A DNA stretch of 64,000 nt from Nocardia farcinica (GTDB lineage: Bacteria; Actinomycetota; Actinomycetes; Mycobacteriales; Mycobacteriaceae). Both the position numbers and the translations under genes were made by a program. The notes under the pieces are model-generated. The model saw nothing but the letters and a program-made list of their open reading frames with translations, was not told the origin of the DNA and made no database searches. Below, piece by piece: positions 29,038 to 36,231 of the stretch (positions within the stretch are counted from its first letter, which is position 1; each line of letters opens with the position of its first letter). Location: contig NZ_LN868939.1 in the NCBI RefSeq assembly GCF_001182745.1, positions 744,001-808,000 on the forward strand, in the 5' to 3' direction.

Positions 29038-29502
29038 TCACCCGAGGGCGCGGTCCACCGCTCGGGTGGTGCCCTGCGCGACGGCGCACAGCACCGGCGC
29101 GGCGCCGCGGGTTTCGAGACCGTCGGCTGCTCCGGGCTCGGATTCCGCGTAGATCTCGCAGTTCACCACGGCCTGGCGGCGGGTCGAGCCGGTGACCCTG
29201 GCTTCGGCGCGCAGGCGCTCGCCCGCGGCGGGCCGCAGGTAGGTGATGCTGAAACCGCCGGTGAGGACGTTGGCGCCGAGCACGGTCCCCGCCGCGAAGG
29301 TGAGCGCGTTGTCGGCGAGGTAGGACAGCACGCCGCCGTGCACGTAGCCGAACTGCTGGCGCAGTTCCGGCCGGATCGGCACCACCAGGGTGGCCGCGCC
29401 GTCACCGAAGGCCGTGAGCTGTGTGCCGACCAGTTCGGCGAAGGGCTGGGCGGCCAGCACCTGGGCGGCGGTGCCGTAGTCGAGGGCGAGGGAGTCGGTC
29501 AT
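29038..29502 (-). CDS. PaaI-family hotdog thioesterase
   Basis: 154 residues from ATG 29502. The hotdog signature is QQFGYVHGGVLSYLADNALTFAA, with the catalytic-region HGG. SITYLRPAAGERLRAEARV completes the fold. It probably hydrolyses an acyl- or aryl-CoA. Its ATG overlaps the stop of the TetR regulator upstream (4 bases), so regulator and enzyme form one transcript. Confidence 0.88.
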   Translation of the reverse strand: MTDSLALDYGTAAQVLAAQPFAELVGTQLTAFGDGAATLVVPIRPELRQQFGYVHGGVLSYLADNALTFAAGTVLGANVLTGGFSITYLRPAAGERLRAEARVTGSTRRQAVVNCEIYAESEPGAADGLETRGAAPVLCAVAQGTTRAVDRALG

Positions 29503-30080
29503 CGGGTGCCTTCCTGCGTGGGGTGCGCCGGCCCGGCCAGGACCTGCCAGGCCGCGGCCGCGAGCTCGTCGGCGATCTCGGTGGGGGCGACCGGGACGGC
29601 GCCGCCCAGCCATTGGCGCGAGTACTCCTGGGCGGGGCCGAGCCACAGCGCGTAGAGCACGTCGAAGTCGAGCGCGCGCACCGCGCCGTAGCGTGCGTGC
29701 GTGCGCCACCAGCGGTTGACGTCGGCGAGGAAGGTGCGGTTGCTCTCGCTCTCGCGCACTCCCGGTGGCCGCGCGGAGAGCAGAATGGTTGCCCGCGAAC
29801 GATTCTCGGTGACCCATCGCAGGTGCGCGCGCACCCCTTCGGTCACCCCGGTGCGCGCGTCGACGCTCTCCCCGACCGCCGCCCAGAACCGGTGTTGGTA
29901 GTCGACCAGCGCGTGCGCCCACACCTGGCGGTACAGGTCCGCCTTGTCCGGGAAGTGGTGGTACAGCGCGCCGACGCTGGCCCCGGCCGCCTCCCGGATC
30001 CGCGCCAGCGTGGCGTCGAGCGCGCCGTGCTCGGCGAATTCGCGCTCGGCCGCCAGCAGCAGCCGATCTCGAATCTTCAT
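29499..30080 (-). CDS. TetR-family transcriptional regulator
   Basis: 193 residues from ATG 30080. Helix-turn-helix at about 20-50: ATLARIREAAGASVGALYHH then FPDKADLY. The ligand-binding part is helical with no family I can name. Cotranscribed with the thioesterase that follows. A palindrome just ahead of its start codon suggests autoregulation. Divergent from the polymerase gene. Confidence 0.9.
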   Translation of the reverse strand: MKIRDRLLLAAEREFAEHGALDATLARIREAAGASVGALYHHFPDKADLYRQVWAHALVDYQHRFWAAVGESVDARTGVTEGVRAHLRWVTENRSRATILLSARPPGVRESESNRTFLADVNRWWRTHARYGAVRALDFDVLYALWLGPAQEYSRQWLGGAVPVAPTEIADELAAAAWQVLAGPAHPTQEGTR

Positions 30081-30083
30081 ATC

Positions 30084-30098
30084 CAGAATCTAGTTCTG
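30084..30098. promoter_or_regulatory. Candidate TetR operator
   Basis: CAGAATCTAGTTCTG: outer arms CAGAA and TTCTG are perfect inverted repeats around TCTAG. It lies three bases upstream of the TetR start codon in the 99-bp divergent region, so the bound regulator could block its own mRNA or promoter. Not matched to a known consensus. Confidence 0.4.
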
Positions 30099-30179
30099 TT
30101 TTCCGGGTGTGGCAAGAGAAGGAACCGCGGCGCGTGGTGGCGGATGGGCTGAGGCGGCGCGGTGGGGTAAGACGGAGAG

Positions 30180-31247
30180 GTGGCCAGATGGCTGTTGCAC
30201 GTCGATCTCGACCAGTTCCAGGCGGCGGTGGAGTTCCGGCGCCACCCGGAACTGCGCGGCCGTCCGGTGATCGTCGGTGGCAACGGTGACCCGCAGGAAC
30301 CGCGCAAGGTCGTCACCTGCGCGTCCTATCCGGCACGGGCGTACGGGGTGCGGGCGGGCATGCCGTTGCGCGCGGCGGCCCGCAAGTGCCCCGACGGCGT
30401 GTTCCTCCCGTTGGACATGGCCGCCTACGAGGAGGCCTCCGACGAGGTGATGGCGGTGCTGCGCACGTTTCCGGGCACCGTGGAGGTGTGGGGTTGGGAC
30501 GAGGCGTTCCTGGCCGCCGACACCGACGACCCGGAACTGCTGGCCCGCGAGATCCGCGGCGCGATCGCGGAGCTGGATCTGGGCTGCGCGATCGGTATCG
30601 GCGACAACAAGCTCACCGCCAAGCTGGCCACCGGCTTCGCCAAGTCGGCGGGTAAATCCTCCGCCGCACCCGTCGACGACCCCGGCGCGGCCACCGGCAC
30701 CTTCCGGCTCACCGCCGCGAACTGGACCGAGGTCATGGGCCACCGCCCCACCGCCGCGCTGTGGGGCATCGGCAACCGCATCGCGGCCCGGCTGGCCGGC
30801 CTGGGCATCGAGACCGTCGCCGACCTGATGGCCGCCGACCGGCACCGGCTGGCCGCCGAGTTCGGGCCGAGCACCGGCCCGTACCTGTGGGTGCTCGGGC
30901 ACGGCAGAGGCGACACCGAGGTCAGCAGCGAACCACGAGTGCCGGTGGGCCGCAGCCGATCCGAGACCTTCCCCCGCGACCTCACCGACCCCGCGGAGAT
31001 CAGGGCGCAGGTCGCGCGGATCGCCACCGCGGTCGCCGAGGAGATGGCCGAGGCCGGACGGATCACCGTCCGGGTCTCGGTCACGGTGCGGACCAAGACC
31101 TTCTTCACCCGCAGCAAGCAGACGAAGCTACCCGAACCGACCGCCGACGTCGCCACCATCACCGAGGCGGCGTTGCGGGTGATCGACCGGTTCGAGCTCG
31201 ACCGCCCGGTCCGATTGCTCGGCGTGCGACTGGAATTCGCGCCCTGA
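30180..31247 (+). CDS. dinB2: Y-family DNA polymerase IV of the DinB2 type
   Basis: 355 residues from GTG 30180. Finger/palm motifs HVDLDQFQAAVE (first metal-binding Asp9) and WGWDEAFLAAD (in place of the usual SIDE), DNA-binding GIGDNKLTAKLATGFAKSAGK, and helix-hairpin-helix ALWGIGNRIAARLAGLGI. The DLDQF and VEVWGWDEA wording matches mycobacterial DinB2, a polymerase known to accept ribonucleotides because its steric gate is Leu. At the steric-gate position this protein has Gln14. There is no C-terminal beta-clamp-binding motif that I can see. Confidence 0.93.
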   Translation: MARWLLHVDLDQFQAAVEFRRHPELRGRPVIVGGNGDPQEPRKVVTCASYPARAYGVRAGMPLRAAARKCPDGVFLPLDMAAYEEASDEVMAVLRTFPGTVEVWGWDEAFLAADTDDPELLAREIRGAIAELDLGCAIGIGDNKLTAKLATGFAKSAGKSSAAPVDDPGAATGTFRLTAANWTEVMGHRPTAALWGIGNRIAARLAGLGIETVADLMAADRHRLAAEFGPSTGPYLWVLGHGRGDTEVSSEPRVPVGRSRSETFPRDLTDPAEIRAQVARIATAVAEEMAEAGRITVRVSVTVRTKTFFTRSKQTKLPEPTADVATITEAALRVIDRFELDRPVRLLGVRLEFAP

Positions 31248-31259
31248 ACCCGGTGCTGG

Positions 31260-31679
31260 TCAGCGGCGCTGCAACCAGACCGAGGCCAGCGGATACGGCA
31301 GGATCACCGGCGTATCGGCGACGTTCACCGTCCCGGTCCACATGCCCTGGCGCGGATCGATGTCGCGCAGTGCGAGCCCGAGCGGCACGCCATCGAACAC
31401 GACGTAGGTCTCGTCCGGGCCCACCGGCCGCTGTCGCCCGCCGAGCGCGAAGGCCGGGCAGGCCAGCCGGACGGACGTGCCGTTGTCCGCGACCTGCAGG
31501 TCGCAGCCTTCGAGCGGGGTGGGCAACACGTTCGACGGGCCGCGCCCGATCCGGTAGTCACCGGCCGGGATCACCCCGTTGCGCGGGAACTCGGGGTCGT
31601 CGGCGTGGGCAACAGCGGGGGCCGCGCACAAGGCCGCGCCGATCAGCGCGGCGGTCGCGGCGAGCCTGCGCAGTGTCAT
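31260..31679 (-). CDS. Small secreted protein, unknown function
   Basis: 139 residues from ATG 31679, with AGGAGAG nine bases upstream. Signal peptide LAATAALIGAALCAAPAVAHA, cut before DDPEF. The mature part is about 110 residues, with two Cys (EGCDLQV, LACPAFAL) likely bridged. I do not recognise the family. Its end is 13 bases from the end of the convergent polymerase gene. Confidence 0.75.
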   Translation of the reverse strand: MTLRRLAATAALIGAALCAAPAVAHADDPEFPRNGVIPAGDYRIGRGPSNVLPTPLEGCDLQVADNGTSVRLACPAFALGGRQRPVGPDETYVVFDGVPLGLALRDIDPRQGMWTGTVNVADTPVILPYPLASVWLQRR

Positions 31680-31806
31680 CGTGGCTCTCCTGTCGTTCGA
31701 ATTGTCCACCTGCACGGTAACTGCCGCGGAGCGCGAACCGCCCGTGACGGGGCCGATGGCCCGGCATCGCCCCCGGCCGCCCGGCTCGGCTCGTATGCTC
31801 GACCGC

Positions 31807-32802
31807 ATGGAATTCCGCGCGATGGTGGCACACGAATCGGACAGCGGGATCGTGCTGACCCGGCAGGAACTCGACGAGAATTTCCTCGGCCAGGGTGCGG
31901 TCACGATCAAGGTGCACTTCTCGAGCGCCAATTACAAGGACGCACTGGCCATCACCCCGGGCGGTGGCGTCGTGCGCAAGTACCCGATCATCCCGGGCAT
32001 CGACCTCACCGGCGAAGTCGTCTCCTCCGACAGCGCGGAGTTCGCGCCGGGCGACCAGGTCGTCGCACACGGCTACGACATCGGTGTGGCCCACCACGGC
32101 GGCTTCGCCGAGTACGCCAGGGTGCCCGCCGAGTGGGTGGTGAAACTCGACGGGCTCAGCACCCGCGACGCCGCCGCCATCGGCACCGCGGGCTTCACCG
32201 CCGCCCTCAGCGTCCAGGCCCTGCTCGACCGCGGCCTCACCCCCGACGACGGCGCCATCCTGGTCACCGGCGCGACCGGCGGCGTCGGCAGCGTCGCCGT
32301 CGACATCCTGTCCGGACTCGGCTTCGAGGTCATCGCCTCCACCGGCAAGACCGACGCGGGCGACCTGCTGTCGGAGATCGGCGCCAACGAGGTCATCGGC
32401 CGCCTGCCCGAAGACCCGGACGCCAAGCTGCGCCCGCTGTCCAAGGCCCGCTGGGCCGGCGCGGTCGACAGCGTCGGCGGCCGCTCGCTCGCCTACATCC
32501 TCAGCAGCATCGGATACGGCGGCACCGTCGCGGCCAGCGGCCTCACCGGCGGCCCCGAGCTCCCCGCCACCGTCATGCCGTTCATCCTGCGCGGTGTCGC
32601 CCTCATCGGCATCGACTCGGTGGCGTACCCCATCGAGAAACGCCGGGCCCTCTGGTCCCGCCTCACCACCGATTTCCGCCCCCGCCACCTCACCCAGCTG
32701 GAGAACCACGCCCCGGTGACGGACGCGGAGCGGGTCCTGCACGCGATCAAGAACGGCACCCACTCCGGCCGCACGGTGCTCGGCGTCGCGGGCGAATTCT
32801 GA
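31807..32802 (+). CDS. YhdH/AcuI-type quinone oxidoreductase (MDR superfamily)
   Basis: 331 residues from ATG 31807 (ATG 31795 is also in frame). Segments NYKDALAITPGGGVVRKYPI and PGIDLTGEVVSSDS identify the YhdH/YhfP subgroup. NADPH motif TGATGGVGSVAVDIL. No zinc ligands, as normal for this group. E. coli YhdH (AcuI) reduces acryloyl-CoA, so detoxification of an unsaturated acyl-CoA is a reasonable guess. Confidence 0.9.
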   Translation: MEFRAMVAHESDSGIVLTRQELDENFLGQGAVTIKVHFSSANYKDALAITPGGGVVRKYPIIPGIDLTGEVVSSDSAEFAPGDQVVAHGYDIGVAHHGGFAEYARVPAEWVVKLDGLSTRDAAAIGTAGFTAALSVQALLDRGLTPDDGAILVTGATGGVGSVAVDILSGLGFEVIASTGKTDAGDLLSEIGANEVIGRLPEDPDAKLRPLSKARWAGAVDSVGGRSLAYILSSIGYGGTVAASGLTGGPELPATVMPFILRGVALIGIDSVAYPIEKRRALWSRLTTDFRPRHLTQLENHAPVTDAERVLHAIKNGTHSGRTVLGVAGEF

Positions 32803-32814
32803 GCATCGACGGTC

Positions 32815-32844
32815 GAATCCCCCCCGGGACATCACGGGGGATTC
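32815..32844. terminator. Terminator between the YhdH-type gene and the XRE-DUF397 gene
   Basis: GAATCCCCC (32815-32823) pairs with GGGGGATTC (32836-32844), followed by TCGTT. It ends five bases before the stop of the convergent gene at 32849. Confidence 0.7.
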
Positions 32845-32848
32845 TCGT

Positions 32849-33355
32849 TCAGCCCCGGTCGAATTCCCCCGCGCGCACTCCGGCGAGAAAGGCGCGCCAT
32901 TCACTCGCGGTGAAGGTCAGGGCCGGCCCGGTGGGGTTCTTGGAGTGACGGACACCGACCGCGCCGTCCTCGAGGAACGCCACCTCGACGCACTCCGTCG
33001 ACTGACTGAATGTGCTCTTGAACCACTGGGCGGGGCTAGGTTTTCCGTTCACGCCAGATACTCCTTGGCCATTCTCCGCAGCAACGTTCTGCTGCCTGCT
33101 TCGTCCAGCGCCGTCTTGTGCCGGATACCGCGCTGCGGCAATCTCTTCCGGTGCGCGTTCGTAGATCTCGCACAGCTGTTGAACAACGCCGAGTCGTACC
33201 TTGTTCGCCTGTCCTTTCTCCAGTCGGTGCAGCGTGGTCGTGCCGATGTCGACCAGCCGCGCGGCTTGGGCCAAGCTCAGCCCTACTTCGTCTCGGTAGC
33301 GGTGCAGGAGGCGCCCCAGTTGGCGGCGGGGCAGGGTGCTGTCGTCGTCGGCCAT
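32849..33355 (-). CDS. XRE helix-turn-helix fused directly to DUF397
   Basis: 168 residues from ATG 33355, with GAGGGGAAA upstream as SD. Residues 1-70 are a XRE helix-turn-helix (VGLSLAQAARLVDIGTTTLH, then RLEKGQANKV). A linker of about 35 residues rich in Gln, Gly and Asn follows. The C-terminal ~60 residues are a complete DUF397: QWFKSTFSQSTECVEVAFLE, then VRHSKNPTGPAL and SEWRAFLAGVRAGEFDRG. The large DUF5753 domain that normally follows the helix-turn-helix is absent, and there is no stop or frameshift between the parts. A GTG within the linker could also start DUF397 alone. Confidence 0.85.
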   Translation of the reverse strand: MADDDSTLPRRQLGRLLHRYRDEVGLSLAQAARLVDIGTTTLHRLEKGQANKVRLGVVQQLCEIYERAPEEIAAARYPAQDGAGRSRQQNVAAENGQGVSGVNGKPSPAQWFKSTFSQSTECVEVAFLEDGAVGVRHSKNPTGPALTFTASEWRAFLAGVRAGEFDRG

Positions 33356-33630
33356 CGATCGTTTCCCCTCGTGGGCGGAACGGTGGACAGCAGGGAGCGG
33401 GAGACAGTGTGGCACGGACGGGGAACACGACAAGGGCGAATGCGCGAGATTCCCGGGTGATCCGCTCGGCGGACGCGGTGGGGGCCGCGCGATGGTGTCC
33501 TGGTGTCGGCCGGTATCCGGTGTGCAGGGAGCTGATTCGCCCGCGACGTGTGACGCCGAACACGTCCGCGGGGGGAATGCCGGATGCCGCGCCATCTGCG
33601 AAAACCACCCATCACCAGGAGGAGGCGCCG
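33356..33630. promoter_or_regulatory. Divergent promoter region between the XRE-DUF397 fusion and two small genes
   Basis: 275 bases without a supportable gene. It must carry the promoters of both transcripts. Long frames on both strands lack SD sequences. I see no convincing operator. The SD of the next gene (AGGAGGAG) is at 33616-33623. Confidence 0.5.
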
Positions 33631-33873
33631 ATGCGTCCGGCATTCGAACCATGTGGCACACGCAACAAACCGGCTCGGCGCCCCGAGCACGCGCTCCATC
33701 AACGTTTTCCGCGCCGGATCGGTGGCACCCCGATCACGGGAAAATCGGACCCGCTCCCCGCCGAGGTGGTGGCGCGCTTCGCGGTGGCGATGCGCGGGTG
33801 GGTGTGCGAGGGGTCCGGGACAGCTTCCCGGTGCCGGGATGTCGCGTCTCCCGGCACCGGGGAGAACCAGTGA
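33631..33873 (+). CDS. Small hypothetical protein beside the XRE-DUF397 gene
   Basis: 80 residues from ATG 33631, preceded by AGGAGGAG seven bases away, which is the main support. Basic N-terminal half, then LPAEVVARFAVAMRGWVCEG and two Cys (WVCEGSG, SRCRDVA). The following gene starts 13 bases after the stop with its own SD, so the two form an operon. No family recognised. Similar small genes stand beside XRE/DUF397 loci in Nocardia. Confidence 0.6.
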   Translation: MRPAFEPCGTRNKPARRPEHALHQRFPRRIGGTPITGKSDPLPAEVVARFAVAMRGWVCEGSGTASRCRDVASPGTGENQ

Positions 33874-33886
33874 GAGGAGGGCTCGG

Positions 33887-34195
33887 ATGCGCCGGAACCC
33901 GTTGCGCACCACGGAGACGAGAACGGGGAAGGTGGCGGTCTGGCAGATCGTCGATCGCAATGTGCGGGTGGTGCGGCTGCGGGTGGCCGCCGACGCCACC
34001 CCCGCCTACCTGTATCCACGGACTCCGCTGCCCGCGGTGCAGCCGGGCACCGTCGTGTTCGACAATGCCCGGCTGCCGGATCTCGCGCAGGTCAGGGAGT
34101 GGTTCCCGCGGCACGAAGACCTCTGGAACGCCGTGCGCGACGATTACTGGTCGGCCCTGCTCGAACAGGTCGAGGTGCGCCGGGCCCACGGGTGA
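33887..34195 (+). CDS. Hypothetical protein, second gene of the small operon
   Basis: 102 residues from ATG 33887, with a strong SD AGGAGG. The segment VAVWQIVDRNVRVVRLRVAA suggests beta strands, and a helical C-terminal part follows (VREWFPRHEDLWNAVRDDYW). No cysteines, no membrane segment, no family recognised. Ends 13 bases before the stop of the convergent ABC exporter. Confidence 0.65.
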   Translation: MRRNPLRTTETRTGKVAVWQIVDRNVRVVRLRVAADATPAYLYPRTPLPAVQPGTVVFDNARLPDLAQVREWFPRHEDLWNAVRDDYWSALLEQVEVRRAHG

Positions 34196-34208
34196 CCCGG
34201 CGCACCGC

Positions 34209-36086
34209 TCACGCCGCCAGCTCGACCGGGTCCGCGAATTGGGTGCGGTACAGCTGCGCGTACCGGCCGTCGGCGGCGAGCAGTTCGGTGTGCGTGCCCT
34301 GTTCGACGATCCGGCCGTGCTCGAGCACCACGATCTTGTCGGCGGCGCGGATGGTCGAGAGCCGGTGCGCGATCACCAGCGCCGTGCGACCGTCCAGTGC
34401 CTCGGTCAGCGCTTCCTGTACGGCGGCCTCGGAGGTGGAGTCCAGCGAGGCGGTGGCCTCGTCGAGGATCACCAGGCGCGGCTGCTTGAGCAGCAGGCGC
34501 GCGATGGTCAAGCGCTGGCGCTCGCCCCCGGAGAGCCGGTAGCCGCGCTCGCCGACCACGGTGTCGAGCCCGTCGGCCAGCGACTCCACCAGGTCGGCCA
34601 AGCGGGCCCGGCGCAGCGCGTCCCACAGCTCTGCCTCGTCGGCCTCGGGCCGCGCCAGCAGCAGGTTGGCCCGGATGGTGTCGTGGAACAGGTGGCCGTC
34701 CTGGGTGACCAGGCCGACCGTCTCACGCAGCGACCGCGCGCTGATCTCCCGCACGTCCACCCCGTTCAGCCGCACCGCACCGGAGTCCACGTCGTACAGC
34801 CGCGAAACGAGCTGGGCGATGGTGGATTTCCCGGCGCCGGAGGAGCCGACCAGCGCCACCATCTGTCCCGGCTCGGCCCGCAGCGAGATGTCGTGCAGCA
34901 CCTCCACGCCGCCGCGGGTGTCGAGCGTGGCGACCTCCTCGAGCGAAGCCAGCGACACCTTGTCCGCCGACGGGTACCCGAAGCGGACCCCGTCGAGTTC
35001 GAGATCGACCGGGCCGTCGGGCACGGGGACCGCGCCCGGCGCGTCCTCGATGAGCGGTTTCAGGTCCAGCACCTCGAAGACCCGCTCGAAGCTCACCAGC
35101 GCCGCCATGATCTCCATCCGCGCGCTGGCCAACGCCGTGAGCGGGGTGTACAGCCTGGTCAGCAGCAGCGACAGCGCGACGACGGCACCGGCGTCGAGCC
35201 GCCCGACCAGCGCGTACCAGCCGCCGAGCCCGTAGACCAAGGCCACCGCCAGCGCCGACACCAGCGTCAGCGAGGTGACGAACACCGTCTGCAGCATGGC
35301 GGTGCGCACCCCGATGTCGCGCACCCGCCGCGCCCGCACCGCGAACTCGTCGGACTCCTGCTCGGGGCGGCCGAACAGCTTCACCAGGGTGGCGCCGGGC
35401 GCGGAGAACCGCTCGGTCATCTGCGTGCTCATCGCCGCGTTGAGCCGGGCGGCCTCGCGCTGCATGGCGGCGAGCCGGTTGCCCATCCGGCGGGCGGGCA
35501 GCACGAACACCGGCAACAGCAGCAGCGCCAGCAGGGTGATCTGCCAGGAGATGCTCACCATCACCGCCAGCGTCAGCGCCAGGGTGACCAGGTTGGTGAC
35601 CACCCCGGAGAGCGTGTCGCTGAAGGCGCGCTGCGCCCCGATCACATCGTTGTTGAGCCTGCTCACCAGCGCGCCGGTGCGGGTACGGGTGAAGAACGCG
35701 ACCGGCATCCGCTGCACATGGTCGAACACCGCGCGGCGCAGATCCAGGATCAGACCCTCGCCGATGCGCGCCGACAACCACCGGATCACCAGTCCGAGCC
35801 CGGCGTCGGCGACCGCGAGCAGGCCGATGGCCGCGGCCAGCAGCACCACCGTCCGCGGCGGCGAGGCGCCGACGATGCCGTCGACCACCCGGCCCGCCAG
35901 CACCGGTGTCGCCACCGCCAGCAGCGCGGCGACCACGCTGAGCAGCAGGAACACCCCGATGCGGCGGCGGTGCGGCGCCGCGAACCGCAGGATGCGTTCG
36001 GCGGTGGCGGCACGGAACGGCCGCTGCTCCTCCGGCGCGTTCGCCTGCCGGTACATCTGGCTCCACGCCACCGATTCGATACTCAC
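34209..36086 (-). CDS. ABC exporter half-transporter (membrane and ATPase domains fused)
   Basis: 625 residues from ATG 36086. Six membrane helices in residues ~35-325, then the ATPase with Walker A VGSSGAGKSTIAQL, signature LSGGERQRLTIARLLL, Walker B LVILDEATASLD and the H-loop IAHRLST. It should work as a homodimer exporting a lipid, peptide or drug; the substrate is unknown. The Q-loop (GLVTQDGHLF) is present, so it looks catalytically intact. Single gene with no partner half-transporter. Confidence 0.93.
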   Translation of the reverse strand: MSIESVAWSQMYRQANAPEEQRPFRAATAERILRFAAPHRRRIGVFLLLSVVAALLAVATPVLAGRVVDGIVGASPPRTVVLLAAAIGLLAVADAGLGLVIRWLSARIGEGLILDLRRAVFDHVQRMPVAFFTRTRTGALVSRLNNDVIGAQRAFSDTLSGVVTNLVTLALTLAVMVSISWQITLLALLLLPVFVLPARRMGNRLAAMQREAARLNAAMSTQMTERFSAPGATLVKLFGRPEQESDEFAVRARRVRDIGVRTAMLQTVFVTSLTLVSALAVALVYGLGGWYALVGRLDAGAVVALSLLLTRLYTPLTALASARMEIMAALVSFERVFEVLDLKPLIEDAPGAVPVPDGPVDLELDGVRFGYPSADKVSLASLEEVATLDTRGGVEVLHDISLRAEPGQMVALVGSSGAGKSTIAQLVSRLYDVDSGAVRLNGVDVREISARSLRETVGLVTQDGHLFHDTIRANLLLARPEADEAELWDALRRARLADLVESLADGLDTVVGERGYRLSGGERQRLTIARLLLKQPRLVILDEATASLDSTSEAAVQEALTEALDGRTALVIAHRLSTIRAADKIVVLEHGRIVEQGTHTELLAADGRYAQLYRTQFADPVELAA

Positions 36087-36231
36087 GTCAGCTCCCTCTC
36101 GACCCCGCCCATTCCACTCCTGGCCACCGACACTAAGACCTCAACCAAAGTTCAGGGCAAGACGATTCCGCGACCTTTCGCTGTCCGCCGTGGGCGAACA
36201 CCGCCACCCCTCGCTCGCTAGGCTGACCGGG

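Noticed and set aside
33118..33630. Upstream extension of the small gene at 33631
   Set aside because: Antisense to the XRE-DUF397 gene; the AGGAGGAG before ATG 33631 sets the start.
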